A stretch of 64,000 nt of DNA. It comes from Solirubrobacterales bacterium (lineage in GTDB: Bacteria; Actinomycetota; Thermoleophilia; Solirubrobacterales; Solirubrobacteraceae). The position numbers and the translations under genes are program-made. The DNA lies in contig PLFX01000032.1 of the NCBI GenBank assembly GCA_003138355.1, forward strand, positions 1 to 64,000. The letters run 5' to 3'. The notes under the pieces are model-generated. The model was given only the letters and a program-made list of their open reading frames with translations, ran no database searches and was not told the DNA's origin. Shown here one piece after another: positions 1 to 8,165 of the stretch (positions are counted from its first letter, which is position 1; each line of letters starts with the position of its first letter).

Positions 1-9
1 ACTTGACTT

Positions 10-462
10 TCATCCGTCGCGCAAAATCAGCGCGGCGCGCTGGCGCGGGGGCAGCTGCTGCAGCGCAGCGACGAACGCGAGTCGGAGCGTGTCGCGGGCG
101 ACCGCGACCTCCGCCGGGTCGGGGATCGGTTCGATCCACGTCGCCTCGGGCCGCTCGTACAGGTTCTCGACGACCGGCGCCTGCGCTCCACCGAGGTCCA
201 TCGGCCGGACGCGCCGCTCGCGCCGGCCGAGCATGTCGAGGCAGACGTTGGTCGCTATCCGGTACAGCCATGAGCGCACCGCGGACCGACCTTCGAAGCG
301 TTCGAATCCGCGCCACGCGCGCACGTAGGCCTCCTGGACCGCGTCCTCGGCGTCGAACGGTGAGCCGAGCATGCGGTAGCAGTAGCCGACGAGCTCGCCG
401 CGGTGAGCAGCGAACGACTCCTCCAGTGCGGACGGGACCAGCGCGGAGTCCACGGAGCTCAT
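10..462 (-). CDS. ECF RNA polymerase sigma factor, SigG/SigJ-like, stops early in region 4
   Basis: Group IV sigma factor directing RNA polymerase to a specialised promoter set. Region 2 is complete: a [18 protein letters not shown] stretch followed by [16 protein letters not shown], which is close to the SigG/SigJ-like ECF families. Region 4 begins with [13 protein letters not shown], but an in-frame TGA at 12-10 ends the frame after about 150 residues. Family members continue through a recognition helix and often a SnoaL-like tail. The codons after the TGA read K-S-S, which resembles the WKxSE part of the family if the TGA stood for Trp. The start chosen is ATG at 462; an in-frame ATG at 498 would add 12 residues without family similarity. 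Truncation, window edge effects or a sequence error cannot be separated here. Confidence 0.75.
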   Translation of the reverse strand: MSSVDSALVPSALEESFAAHRGELVGYCYRMLGSPFDAEDAVQEAYVRAWRGFERFEGRSAVRSWLYRIATNVCLDMLGRRERRVRPMDLGGAQAPVVENLYERPEATWIEPIPDPAEVAVARDTLRLAFVAALQQLPPRQRAALILRDG

Positions 463-516
463 TCTGACAGGCAGACTCCCGGCCCGGCCGAAAATCATCG
501 GTCCTGCGCGAGCGCC

Positions 517-762
517 TCAGGCGCTGTCGGAAATGTCCGCCGGCGGCTTGTAGAAAGCGATCCAGCCGGCGGCGCCAAGCAGCACGAGACCGACCAGGAG
601 GGCAACGATCCCGCGCAGCGAGCGATGCCCGGCGGCGTGATGGAGCGTCCCCAGGATGGACGGCAAGGACTTGGCCGCGACGGTGAAGTAGATGATCGCC
701 GCGACGATCGCGATCACGCCCAAGACCGCGAGGATCGCTGCCGTGATCCGCTTCGATGACAC
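517..762 (-). CDS. small two-helix membrane protein, function unknown
   Basis: An 81-residue protein with two strong hydrophobic segments (about residues 7-30 and 51-70) separated by a short basic, His-containing loop, and an acidic C-terminus. I do not recognise a family. The GTG start at 762 is supported by TAAGCT at 774-769, six bases upstream, which is the leaderless-promoter arrangement seen at many genes here. It lies between the sigma factor and the type II NADH dehydrogenase on the same strand. A role with either neighbour is only a guess. Confidence 0.6.
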   Translation of the reverse strand: MSSKRITAAILAVLGVIAIVAAIIYFTVAAKSLPSILGTLHHAAGHRSLRGIVALLVGLVLLGAAGWIAFYKPPADISDSA

Positions 763-802
763 GGCGCAAGCTTATCCCGTCGCGACGCGACGCGATCGTC
801 GC

Positions 803-2158
803 TCAGGAGTGCCCTCGCGAGCGCCGTCGCTGCGCGCTCTCGAGCTCGGACCGCGCGAGATCGTCAGGCAGGAGGCTCACCGCGCTGATCAGGCGCTCGT
901 GGCGTGCCTGCGTGAGGAACTCCCAGAACCAGCGGCGAATCACCTCGAGGCGCTTTTGCCAATCGACGAGGAACGCGATGTGCACGCCCGCCCAGATGAG
1001 CCAGGCGAGGAAGCCCGTGAGTTGAAGCCCGCGGATGTCTGCAACCGCCCAGCTACGCCCGACGATCGCGAGGTTGCCCTTGTCGCGATAGCGGAACGGT
1101 GGCGGCGCCGCGCGACCGGCAAGCCGGCGCGCTATCACTGCAGCCACGTAGGCTCCTTCCTGGAGCGCCGCCTGGGCAACCCCGGGGACGCCGTCGATCG
1201 CGATCATGTCGCCGATCGCAAAGACCTCCGGATGCCCGCGGAGGCTCAGGTCGCCAGCGACCTCGAGCCGCCCCAGCTTGTCCAGCGACACGCCGCTCGC
1301 GCCGGCGAGCTGCTCGGCGAGCGCCGACCCGCGGACACCGGCTGCCCAGACGACCGTGTGGCTGGCGATGCGCGTAGCGCCGTCTGGACCGCCCAGATCG
1401 ATCCCGTGTTCGTCGATCGACGTCGCTCGAGTACCGACGAGCACCTCCACGCCGACGCGGCGCAGCTGCGCAGCGGTCTTCGCCCGTAGGCGCTCGGGAA
1501 ACGACGGCAGGACGTTCGGCTCGGCGTCTAGCAGGACGATCCGCGCGTCCTCGCTACGGATCGCGCGGTAGTGGTTCTTCAGCGTGTGGCGCGAGAGGTA
1601 GGCGAGCTGGCCGGCCAGCTCGACCCCCGTCGGACCCGCGCCGACGATCACGAAGGTCAGGTAGGCATCGCGCTCACCGCCGGCCTCACTCGTCTCGGCC
1701 TGCTCGAACGCATTCAAGATTCGCGTGCGAATCCGGTACGCGTCGTCCAGCGACTTCATGCCCGGCGCGTCGCGCTCCCACTCGTCGTGGCCGAAATACG
1801 AATCGCGCGCGCCGGCGGCGACGATCAGCGTGTCGTAGGGCAGGGTGAGCTCACTGGCTGCCGTCGCTGAGACCGTGCGCCGCTGCAGATCGATCCCGCG
1901 AACCTCCGCGAGGATGACGCGGACGTTCCGCGCCCCGACGAACACGTCGCGCAGCGCCGGTGCGATCTGGCTCCCAGCGAGGATGCCGGTGCTCACTTGG
2001 TAGAGCAGCGGCTGGAACAGATGGTGGTTGACGCGATCGACGAGCGTGACAGAGACGTCGTGGCGTGCCAGCTTGCGGGCGGCCTTCAGGCCACCGAAGC
2101 CACCGCCGACGATCACAACGCGGTGGCGGCCAGCGGGCGAACGCGCGTCCTCCGTCAC
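803..2158 (-). CDS. ndh: type II NADH:quinone oxidoreductase (NDH-2)
   Basis: Single-subunit, non-proton-pumping flavoenzyme that passes electrons from NADH through FAD to membrane quinone. The 451-residue protein has the N-terminal FAD-binding GGGFGG (residues 18-23), the early NDH-2 segment NHHLFQPLLYQVSTG, a second dinucleotide fold FVIVGAGPTGVELAG near residue 165 for NADH, and a VFAIGDMIAI segment near residue 300. The C-terminus carries an amphipathic/hydrophobic helix (about GFLAWLIWAGVHIAFLVDW), the usual membrane anchor. The GTG at 2158 gives the family-like N-terminus; longer in-frame extensions are Arg-rich and implausible. It is divergent from nhaA with an 89-base gap. The cell also encodes proton-pumping NDH-1 (26.5-41.5 kb), so the two NADH routes coexist. 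Confidence 0.9.
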   Translation of the reverse strand: MTEDARSPAGRHRVVIVGGGFGGLKAARKLARHDVSVTLVDRVNHHLFQPLLYQVSTGILAGSQIAPALRDVFVGARNVRVILAEVRGIDLQRRTVSATAASELTLPYDTLIVAAGARDSYFGHDEWERDAPGMKSLDDAYRIRTRILNAFEQAETSEAGGERDAYLTFVIVGAGPTGVELAGQLAYLSRHTLKNHYRAIRSEDARIVLLDAEPNVLPSFPERLRAKTAAQLRRVGVEVLVGTRATSIDEHGIDLGGPDGATRIASHTVVWAAGVRGSALAEQLAGASGVSLDKLGRLEVAGDLSLRGHPEVFAIGDMIAIDGVPGVAQAALQEGAYVAAVIARRLAGRAAPPPFRYRDKGNLAIVGRSWAVADIRGLQLTGFLAWLIWAGVHIAFLVDWQKRLEVIRRWFWEFLTQARHERLISAVSLLPDDLARSELESAQRRRSRGHS

Positions 2159-2247
2159 GGAACAATGATCGCAGCGCACGCCCGCGGTGGCCGCCCCGCG
2201 AAGGGCGAAATGATCAGCCGAGTACGCCCGTCGTAGAGAATCGCTCC

Positions 2248-4158
2248 ATGGCAAGCGAGCAGACACCGCTCTACCTTGCACGCACGGCGTGGTCGCGCAG
2301 CGTCGCCACGCCGCTGCTGCGCTTTCTGCGCGCCGAGACGGGCGGCGCGCTGATCCTGTTCGTGGCGACGCTCGCGGCGCTCGTGTGGGCAAATGTCGAC
2401 GCCGCCTCCTACGCAAGCACCTGGGGCACACGGCTCACGATCCGGCTCGGCTCGGCACAAATCAGCCAGGATCTGCGCCACTGGGTCAACGACGGGCTGA
2501 TGGTGGTCTTCTTCTTCGTCGTCGGGCTCGAAGCGCGGCGCGAGTTCGACATCGGTGAGCTGCGCGAGCGCAGACGCGTCGTGATCCCCGTAGTGGGTGG
2601 CGTCGGGGGAATGCTCGTACCGATCGCGATCTTCCTCGCCTTCAACGTCGGCCACTCGTCGGCGAGCGGCTGGGGAGCCGCGATGTCGACGGACACCGCG
2701 TTTGCACTCGGCATGCTCGCGCTGGTCGGGCCTCGCATCTCCGGGCGGCTGCGGGCTTTCATGCTGACCGTCGTCGTCGTCGACGACCTCGTCGGGATCC
2801 TCGTAATCGCGACCGTCTACACGCATCACCTTGCACTCGCCGCCTTCCTCGTCGCGCTCCTGACGTTTGCCGCCGTGCTCGCCGTCAAACGTCTGGGGGT
2901 GCGGATCCGCCTGCTCTACGTCGCGCTCGCCGCAGTCATGTGGGTCGCTGTCTACGAGTCGGGCATCGACCCGGTCGTCGTCGGACTCGCGATGGGGCTC
3001 ATCAGCTACGCCTACACGGCGACACGAAGCGACCTCGAACGCGCGAGCGACGTCTTCCGCTCCTTCCGCGAGCAACCGACGCCCGAGCTCGCGCGCTCGG
3101 CGCGGATCGCCGTCGAGTCTGCGATCTCACCGAATGAGCTGCTCGCGCAGATCTTCCACCCCTGGTCGAGCTATCTCGTGGTCCCGCTCTTTGCGCTCGC
3201 CAACACGGGCATCCAGCTGAACGGCTCGTTCCTTGCGCGCGCCTACGCCTCGCCGGTCACGCTCGGGATCCTCGTCGGCTATGTGGTTGGAAAGCCGGTC
3301 GGGATCCTCACCGCGACCCAGCTCGTCCGGATCGTGAGCCGCGGAAAGCTGCGACTGCCCGTCGGCTGGGCGGCGGCGCTCGGCGGCGGCGCGATCGCGG
3401 GCATCGGCTTCACGGTGTCGGTGCTGATCGCAACGATCGCTTTTTCCGGCGCGCAGCTGCAGGAGGCAAAGCTCGGGATCCTCAGCGCGGCCGTCTGCGC
3501 GTCCGCGCTCGGCTGGCTCATCTTCCGCGCTCTCGCGGCGCTTCCGGCGCCCCGGCGCGCACGTGCGCTGACGGGCCGACTCGAGCTGATCGTCGACCTT
3601 GCGGTCGACGTCGACCCCGAACAGGACCACATCAGGGGGCCCGCCGAGTCCCCGATCACGCTCGTCGAGTACGGGGATTTCGAGTGCCCGTTCTGCGGCC
3701 AAGCCGAGCCCGTGATGCGTGAGCTCGTACGCGACTTCGGCGATCTGCGCTACGTCTGGCGGCACCTGCCATTGACCGATGTGCACCCGCATGCACAGCT
3801 CGCCGCCGAAGCGAGCGAAGCTGCGGCCGAGCAGGGCGCTTTCTGGCCGATGCACGACCTCCTCTTCGACCACCAGGGCGCACTGCGACCGGTCGACCTC
3901 TACGGCTACGCGCAGCAGCTGGGACTCGACACGGAGCGCTTCGGCGCGCGCCTGCGCGAGCATCACATGGCGGCGCGCGTGGAAGAGGACGTCGACAGCG
4001 CGGACCTCAGCGGCGTGTCGGGAACTCCCACGTTCTTCATCAACGGCATCCGTCACTATGGCGCCTACGACATCGAAACGCTGTCCGCCGCGGTGCGCGC
4101 GGCGAAGAGCCGGCAGCTGGCGCACGCAGCGGTAAGAGCAGGGGGCGAGGCGGACTGA
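2248..4158 (+). CDS. nhaA: Na+/H+ antiporter NhaA fused to a C-terminal DsbA-like thioredoxin domain
   Basis: Membrane antiporter exchanging Na+ for H+ in pH and salt homeostasis. Residues 1 to about 430 form the NhaA module: an RAETGGALILF N-terminus, the FFFVVGLEARRE segment, the AMSTDTAFALG segment and the VVDDLVGI segment carrying the paired Asp residues of the ion site. After a linker near residue 455 comes a thioredoxin/DsbA-like domain of about 175 residues with an ECPFC active site (near residue 480) and the cis-Pro loop SGVSGTPTFFING. NhaA-DsbA fusions are known in actinobacteria; the partner of the redox domain is not known to me. The ATG at 2248 fits the normal NhaA N-terminus; in-frame extension upstream would overlap the ndh promoter. 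A short GC hairpin follows the stop. Confidence 0.92.
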   Translation: MASEQTPLYLARTAWSRSVATPLLRFLRAETGGALILFVATLAALVWANVDAASYASTWGTRLTIRLGSAQISQDLRHWVNDGLMVVFFFVVGLEARREFDIGELRERRRVVIPVVGGVGGMLVPIAIFLAFNVGHSSASGWGAAMSTDTAFALGMLALVGPRISGRLRAFMLTVVVVDDLVGILVIATVYTHHLALAAFLVALLTFAAVLAVKRLGVRIRLLYVALAAVMWVAVYESGIDPVVVGLAMGLISYAYTATRSDLERASDVFRSFREQPTPELARSARIAVESAISPNELLAQIFHPWSSYLVVPLFALANTGIQLNGSFLARAYASPVTLGILVGYVVGKPVGILTATQLVRIVSRGKLRLPVGWAAALGGGAIAGIGFTVSVLIATIAFSGAQLQEAKLGILSAAVCASALGWLIFRALAALPAPRRARALTGRLELIVDLAVDVDPEQDHIRGPAESPITLVEYGDFECPFCGQAEPVMRELVRDFGDLRYVWRHLPLTDVHPHAQLAAEASEAAAEQGAFWPMHDLLFDHQGALRPVDLYGYAQQLGLDTERFGARLREHHMAARVEEDVDSADLSGVSGTPTFFINGIRHYGAYDIETLSAAVRAAKSRQLAHAAVRAGGEAD

Positions 4159-4159
4159 C

Positions 4160-4175
4160 GCGCGCTTTCGCGCGC
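4160..4175 (+). terminator. short hairpin after nhaA
   Basis: Perfect six-base inverted repeat GCGCGC with a TTTC loop, beginning two bases after the nhaA stop. There is no following T run, so termination is inferred from position only. Confidence 0.35.
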
Positions 4176-4296
4176 ATCCGGCGCCGGCGGTTAGGGGGCA
4201 CTCCGTCGCACCGAGCCGCCTCGCCCTTCAAAGATCGCAGACTCGGTCGTTACATACACGCTACATCCGCGCCAAGGCGTCAGGATTCAGACAACG

Positions 4297-4476
4297 ATCG
4301 CGCGTGGCGCCGGCGAGTACGGAACCCCAAGCACGGCGCGGGTGCTCGCGGCACGCCGGCCGACGGTGAGCGCCGCGCTCGCCGCGCTCGAGCGCTCGGG
4401 GAATGTCAGCCGCGAGCCCGACGGCGCGTGGCTGCTCCACGGCCGCCCGCCGCTCGTTCCGCTCAGCGAAGCGTGA
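4297..4476 (+). pseudogene. C-terminal HTH remnant of a Crp/FNR-family regulator
   Basis: The plus-strand frame reads a Crp-type recognition helix and wing: VLAARRPTVSAALAALE, then VSREPDGAWLLHG, ending in TGA at 4474. The canonical Crp HTH has the same ARRPTVS...L..L...G...R..DG.WLL pattern. There is no start codon, and the roughly 150-residue effector domain that should precede it would run into nhaA, so this is a decayed 3-prime fragment. It sits in the otherwise empty stretch between nhaA and the convergent beta-helix gene and overlaps that gene's 3-prime end by 14 bases. Confidence 0.6.
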
Positions 4477-6283
4477 TCAGCGATGTCGCCGTCGTGCCGC
4501 CCGCGACCGTAGCGTTCAGTGTCTCCTCGAGCGGGTGCTTGCGGGCCTTGCGCAGCGCGGCCGGGCGGAATGCCCGCTGCCCGGCCGGGGTGAGGACGAG
4601 GAGCACCGTCGCAGCTTGCCCGGCGGCCAAGCTGTAGCGCGTGGACGCGAGCGCCACGGCGCGCGTCACGGATTTGCGATGGAGCTTCACGGTGACCGGC
4701 TCGTCGAGCGTGACGGTCCCGCTGCAAGGCGCGGCCCGGCACGAGAGCGCGACCGGGATCATCCCGGCGCTCGGCGGAAGCCGTGCGTGCGCGATCTTGA
4801 GCACGGGCGTTGCGATGATCAGAGACACGTTCAGCGGCGGAGAGGTGATGCCGTTGGCATCGGTGACCTGCACCGCGAACGCGGTCCCCCCCGCCTTGGT
4901 CGGCGTGCCCGAGACCAGACCGGAGCTGGACAGCGCGAGGCCGGCCGGAAGCGCCCCGCCGAGCAGCGTAAAGCTGAACGGAGCGGCGCCGCCCGAGGTG
5001 GGCAGGGGCTGGCTGTACGCGACCTTCAACTCACCCGGGGTCATCAGCCAGGTCCCGATCTGCGGCGGTGCGAGCGCATCGAACGGGACTTGCGTGCTGC
5101 CGTCAGCGTTCGTCAAGGTGATCGGCTGCGAGCCGAGGCCCAGGGACGTGGGTACGTTGAGGGTGAGCGAGCTGTCGCTCTCGCTCGTGATCGGAGCCGC
5201 GGTCGAGCCGAAGCTGGCGGTCGTTCCGTTCGCGAAGCCGTAGCCGCTCAGCGTGGCCGTGAGCCCAGGCTCGAGTGCGGAGCGCGGGCTGATGGCGGTG
5301 ACGACCGGTGGCGCATACTCGTAGGAGCCGGCATCGCAGGAGCTGGCCGGACCCTGGGTGCGCGCGATGCCCCGTTCGTCGCTACCGGCGCAGAACGCGA
5401 CGCTGTCGCCGGGGATCGTGAAGGCGGTCGGCACGGAGGCGTTCGGGTCCCCCGTGCTGTCGAGGCGCGCGGTCTCCGTGCTGCCGCCGTTGGCGGCAGG
5501 CGCAGCGACTGAGAGTTGCGCGTCGTTGTCGTGGCTCGTCGCGCCGACCGGACACGTCGAGTCCTCGCTGTCGTCGTAGCCCTGGTCGGTGATCGTGCCC
5601 GCCCCGGAGCAGTCATTGCTCCCATTGGCAAAGAGAAGATCCGCACTGAGGTCGACCGGCGAGCTCGCGCCGGCTTCGATCACGCCAGCCTGGTTGTTGT
5701 GTGCGATCGTGCTGCCATACAGCGCAGCCGCCGTCGCGTGCGTGTCGTAGATCCCGCGCCCGGCGTTGCCTGCAATTGTCGAGTCTCTGATCAGGAGCGC
5801 TCCGCCGCTCGCGTCCAGGCCATCGCCGGCACCCGCGATCAGGGCCGAATCGACGATCGTGAGGTGCGTCGCCGCTGTTAGCTGAACATCCGCGCTCCCG
5901 CCCTCGATCGCGAGCTGCTCGAGCGTGACCGTGAGACCGCTCGCGTTCACTGTGAGCGCGCCACCGGTCGCGGTACTGATTACAGCGCCGCCCGTGCCCG
6001 CGAGTGCGAGCGACGTCTCACTGCCGGCAGAGATCGTCGCCGACCCGTAGACGCCGGCGGCGAGTTGGATCGTGACGGCATCGCCCGCCTCGCCGCCCGC
6101 CATGCCCAGCGCGCTCGCAAGCGTGCAGGCATCGGCCGGGTCGGCACAGTTTCCGCTCCCTGCCGGCGCCGCGTAGAGCGTGAGCGGCGCGGCACTCGCG
6201 GCGCCCGCCGCAACTGCGAAGCCGCCGACCGCGATCGACAGCGCCAGAAGCAGGCGGGTTGCGAGTCTCTGGGCACCTGACAC
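4463..6283 (-). CDS. secreted parallel beta-helix protein with IPT/TIG and Ig-like domains
   Basis: A 606-residue exported protein. Residues 1-32 form a signal peptide (LLLALSIAVGGFAVAAGAASA). Residues of about 35-260 hold repeated short beta strands and Asn/Asp turns typical of a right-handed parallel beta-helix (choice-of-anchor/polymorphic outer protein style: VDSALIAGAGDGLD, IRDSTIAGNAGRGIY). Around 330-405 an IPT/TIG-like segment appears (AISPRSALEPGLTATLSGYGFANG), followed by a putative Ig (He_PIG-like) domain with LPAGLALSSSGLVSGTPT. The C-terminus is basic. The likely location is the cell surface or medium, possibly binding polysaccharide; no catalytic site is recognised. The GTG start at 6283 has TAGACT at 6297-6292, eight bases upstream. 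Confidence 0.75.
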   Translation of the reverse strand: MSGAQRLATRLLLALSIAVGGFAVAAGAASAAPLTLYAAPAGSGNCADPADACTLASALGMAGGEAGDAVTIQLAAGVYGSATISAGSETSLALAGTGGAVISTATGGALTVNASGLTVTLEQLAIEGGSADVQLTAATHLTIVDSALIAGAGDGLDASGGALLIRDSTIAGNAGRGIYDTHATAAALYGSTIAHNNQAGVIEAGASSPVDLSADLLFANGSNDCSGAGTITDQGYDDSEDSTCPVGATSHDNDAQLSVAAPAANGGSTETARLDSTGDPNASVPTAFTIPGDSVAFCAGSDERGIARTQGPASSCDAGSYEYAPPVVTAISPRSALEPGLTATLSGYGFANGTTASFGSTAAPITSESDSSLTLNVPTSLGLGSQPITLTNADGSTQVPFDALAPPQIGTWLMTPGELKVAYSQPLPTSGGAAPFSFTLLGGALPAGLALSSSGLVSGTPTKAGGTAFAVQVTDANGITSPPLNVSLIIATPVLKIAHARLPPSAGMIPVALSCRAAPCSGTVTLDEPVTVKLHRKSVTRAVALASTRYSLAAGQAATVLLVLTPAGQRAFRPAALRKARKHPLEETLNATVAGGTTATSLITLR

Positions 6284-6431
6284 GCAGCGCCAGTCTACGA
6301 GAAGGCACTCGACAGACGCCGGGGATCGCTGCGATTCGCTTCAGCTCGGGCGCTGCGAGCCCGATAGCGATTGGGTGCCCGCAAGACAATCGCCCGCTAC
6401 AGCGCGACTGCGCGACCGGACGGTCGTTGAC

Positions 6432-7598
6432 ATGAGAGCAGTCGCCGGGGAGGCCACGGACGGCACGCCCCGGCGGTTGCGCGCGAGCCTCGCCGTCGCG
6501 ATCTCAATCGTCACGTTCTCACTGCTCGCTGCCTCGGCATCGGCTGGACCGCCGGCGACGAGCACGGGCGCGTCTGGCACGACCGGAGCGACCGCTGCCA
6601 CCGGCTCGACCGCGCCTACCGACCTGCTCACTCCCCCGCCCGGCGAGATTCTCAGCGGAATCTCCGGCGACGACGCGCGTGAGTTCGCCGCGGAGACGGG
6701 CAAGCATCCGGCCGTTTTCGGCTCGTTCGTGACTTGGGGGCACAGCGAGGATTGGGCCTTCAACGACGCTGCCGGCTCGCGGGCGCGCGTGATGTTGCAC
6801 ATCGGCACGACGATGGGAGCCGCGAGCGGCGGGATCACGCCCGCTGCGATCGCGACAGGCCATGGCGACAGCTACCTGCTCCAGCTCGTACACACGATCG
6901 CCGCGCATAAAGCACCCGTCTACATCCGGCTCCTACCCGAGATGAACAACGCCCACAACGCCTACTCGGCCGACGACCTCGCCGGCAGCCCGCGCGGGGT
7001 CGCGTACTCGCACGCCGCATTCATCTCGGCCTGGCGCCGTTCCGTGACGATCCTGCGCGGGGGACCGGTCAACGCGATCGACGCGAAGCTCGCGGCGCTG
7101 AACCTGCCGCCGCTCCAGGGCGTCTCGCCGTCGGCCACGCTGCCGAGCTCTCCGGTCGCGTTCATCTGGTGCCCGGAGACCGCAGGCACGCCGAACGTGC
7201 CATCGGAGAGCGCTGCCTCGTACTGGCCTGGCAGCGAGTACGTCGATTGGGTTGGCACTGACTTCTACAGCGCCTTCCCCAACTTCGCCGGCCTGAACGC
7301 CTTCTACAAGCGGTTCGGCGGCAAGCCGTTCGCGTTCGCGGAATGGGCGATGTGGGAGAGCGACAGCGCAGGCTTCGTCAATGAGTTCTTCGACTGGATC
7401 GCCAAGCACCCGCGCGTGAAGATGATCCTCTACAACGAGGGGTACGGTCCGGCGAGCCAACTGCTGCTCGCCAAGTACCCGGCCGCGATCCCTGCGATCC
7501 GGGCGCGCCTGGACGCGCCGCGCTTCGCCGGCTACACATCCGAATGGCAGCCACGCACGCTCGCCGCCACCGGCGCGAGCGGGACCACCACCGGCTAG
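6432..7598 (+). CDS. secreted GH26-like glycoside hydrolase (beta-mannanase fold)
   Basis: 388 residues. A signal peptide (about residues 1-37) is followed by a Thr/Gly/Ala linker (STGASGTTGATAATG) and a TIM-barrel domain. GH26-like features: VFGSFVTWG near the start of the barrel, YIRLLPEMNNAHNAYS carrying the candidate acid/base Glu, VDWVGTDFYS, and KPFAFAEWAMWES carrying the candidate nucleophile Glu. The C-terminus ends in another Thr/Gly stretch. Substrate cannot be told from the sequence; mannan or another beta-linked polymer is a reasonable guess. The ATG at 6432 is the start that gives a proper signal peptide. It is divergent from the beta-helix gene, with a 148-base gap holding no other recognisable feature. 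Confidence 0.7.
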   Translation: MRAVAGEATDGTPRRLRASLAVAISIVTFSLLAASASAGPPATSTGASGTTGATAATGSTAPTDLLTPPPGEILSGISGDDAREFAAETGKHPAVFGSFVTWGHSEDWAFNDAAGSRARVMLHIGTTMGAASGGITPAAIATGHGDSYLLQLVHTIAAHKAPVYIRLLPEMNNAHNAYSADDLAGSPRGVAYSHAAFISAWRRSVTILRGGPVNAIDAKLAALNLPPLQGVSPSATLPSSPVAFIWCPETAGTPNVPSESAASYWPGSEYVDWVGTDFYSAFPNFAGLNAFYKRFGGKPFAFAEWAMWESDSAGFVNEFFDWIAKHPRVKMILYNEGYGPASQLLLAKYPAAIPAIRARLDAPRFAGYTSEWQPRTLAATGASGTTTG

Positions 7599-7625
7599 CG
7601 CTCGTATCGAGATAGGCTTCGGGCG

Positions 7626-7712
7626 ATGACGCCAACCTGGATCTGGCTCCAGGCGGCGATCGTCCTGTTCGTGGTGATCGGGATGATCGTCGCGATCGTC
7701 AAGCTGAGCTAG
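7626..7712 (+). CDS. 28-residue single-pass membrane microprotein
   Basis: The frame encodes MTPTWIWLQAA followed by a hydrophobic run ending VKLS, one predicted transmembrane helix with a short polar tail. TAGGCT at 7613-7618 lies seven bases upstream of the ATG. Its TAG stop shares one base with the GTG start of the universal stress protein gene (TAGTG), which suggests translational coupling. Function unknown; it may be a small membrane partner or regulator of the stress protein. Confidence 0.5.
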   Translation: MTPTWIWLQAAIVLFVVIGMIVAIVKLS

Positions 7713-8155
7713 TGCCATTCAGCGCGATCGTTGTCGGCACCGACGGCTCGGACGCGGCGCGCGAGGCGGTGCGCCAAGCGGCAGAGCTCGCCAGCGTGCT
7801 CGGCGCCCACGTCCACCTCGTGTGCGCCTACGAGCCATCACCGAGCGTCGCCGTGCGCGAGCGCGCAGGCGCGGTCGAGTGGGCGCTCGGCCCGCCACGC
7901 GAGATGGTCGACGCGACGCTTGAAGACGCGGCGGCGATGGTTCGCGCGGCCGGCGTGACGGTCGATGTCTATGCGCGTCGCGGCGATGCCGCCGACGCGA
8001 TACTCGATGTCGCCGAGGAGCGTGGTGCCGACCTGATCATCGTCGGCAACCGCGGCACGACTGGGCCGAGCCGGTTCCTGCTCGGCTCGGTACCGGACAA
8101 GATCTCCCACCACGCGCCGTGCGCCGTGATGATCATCCGCACACCCCAGCCCTGA
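7712..8155 (+). CDS. universal stress protein (UspA family)
   Basis: 147 residues with a single Usp domain: N-terminal IVVGTDGSDAAREAV, a central variable part, and C-terminal LIIVGNRGTTGPSRFLLGS followed by PCAVMII. The GxxGx9G(S/T) motif indicates an ATP-binding Usp. Cytosolic; such proteins are induced by stress and often modulate partner proteins. The start is GTG at 7712, overlapping the stop of a 28-residue membrane-protein gene by one base, so the two are probably co-translated. It converges on the subtilase gene with a 10-base gap. Confidence 0.88.
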   Translation: MPFSAIVVGTDGSDAAREAVRQAAELASVLGAHVHLVCAYEPSPSVAVRERAGAVEWALGPPREMVDATLEDAAAMVRAAGVTVDVYARRGDAADAILDVAEERGADLIIVGNRGTTGPSRFLLGSVPDKISHHAPCAVMIIRTPQP

Positions 8156-8165
8156 AGGCGGCCGC

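Noticed and set aside
2155..2431. N-terminal extension of the NDH-2 gene
   Set aside because: It would overlap the divergent nhaA start and is Arg/Ala-rich without family similarity; GTG 2158 gives a standard N-terminus.
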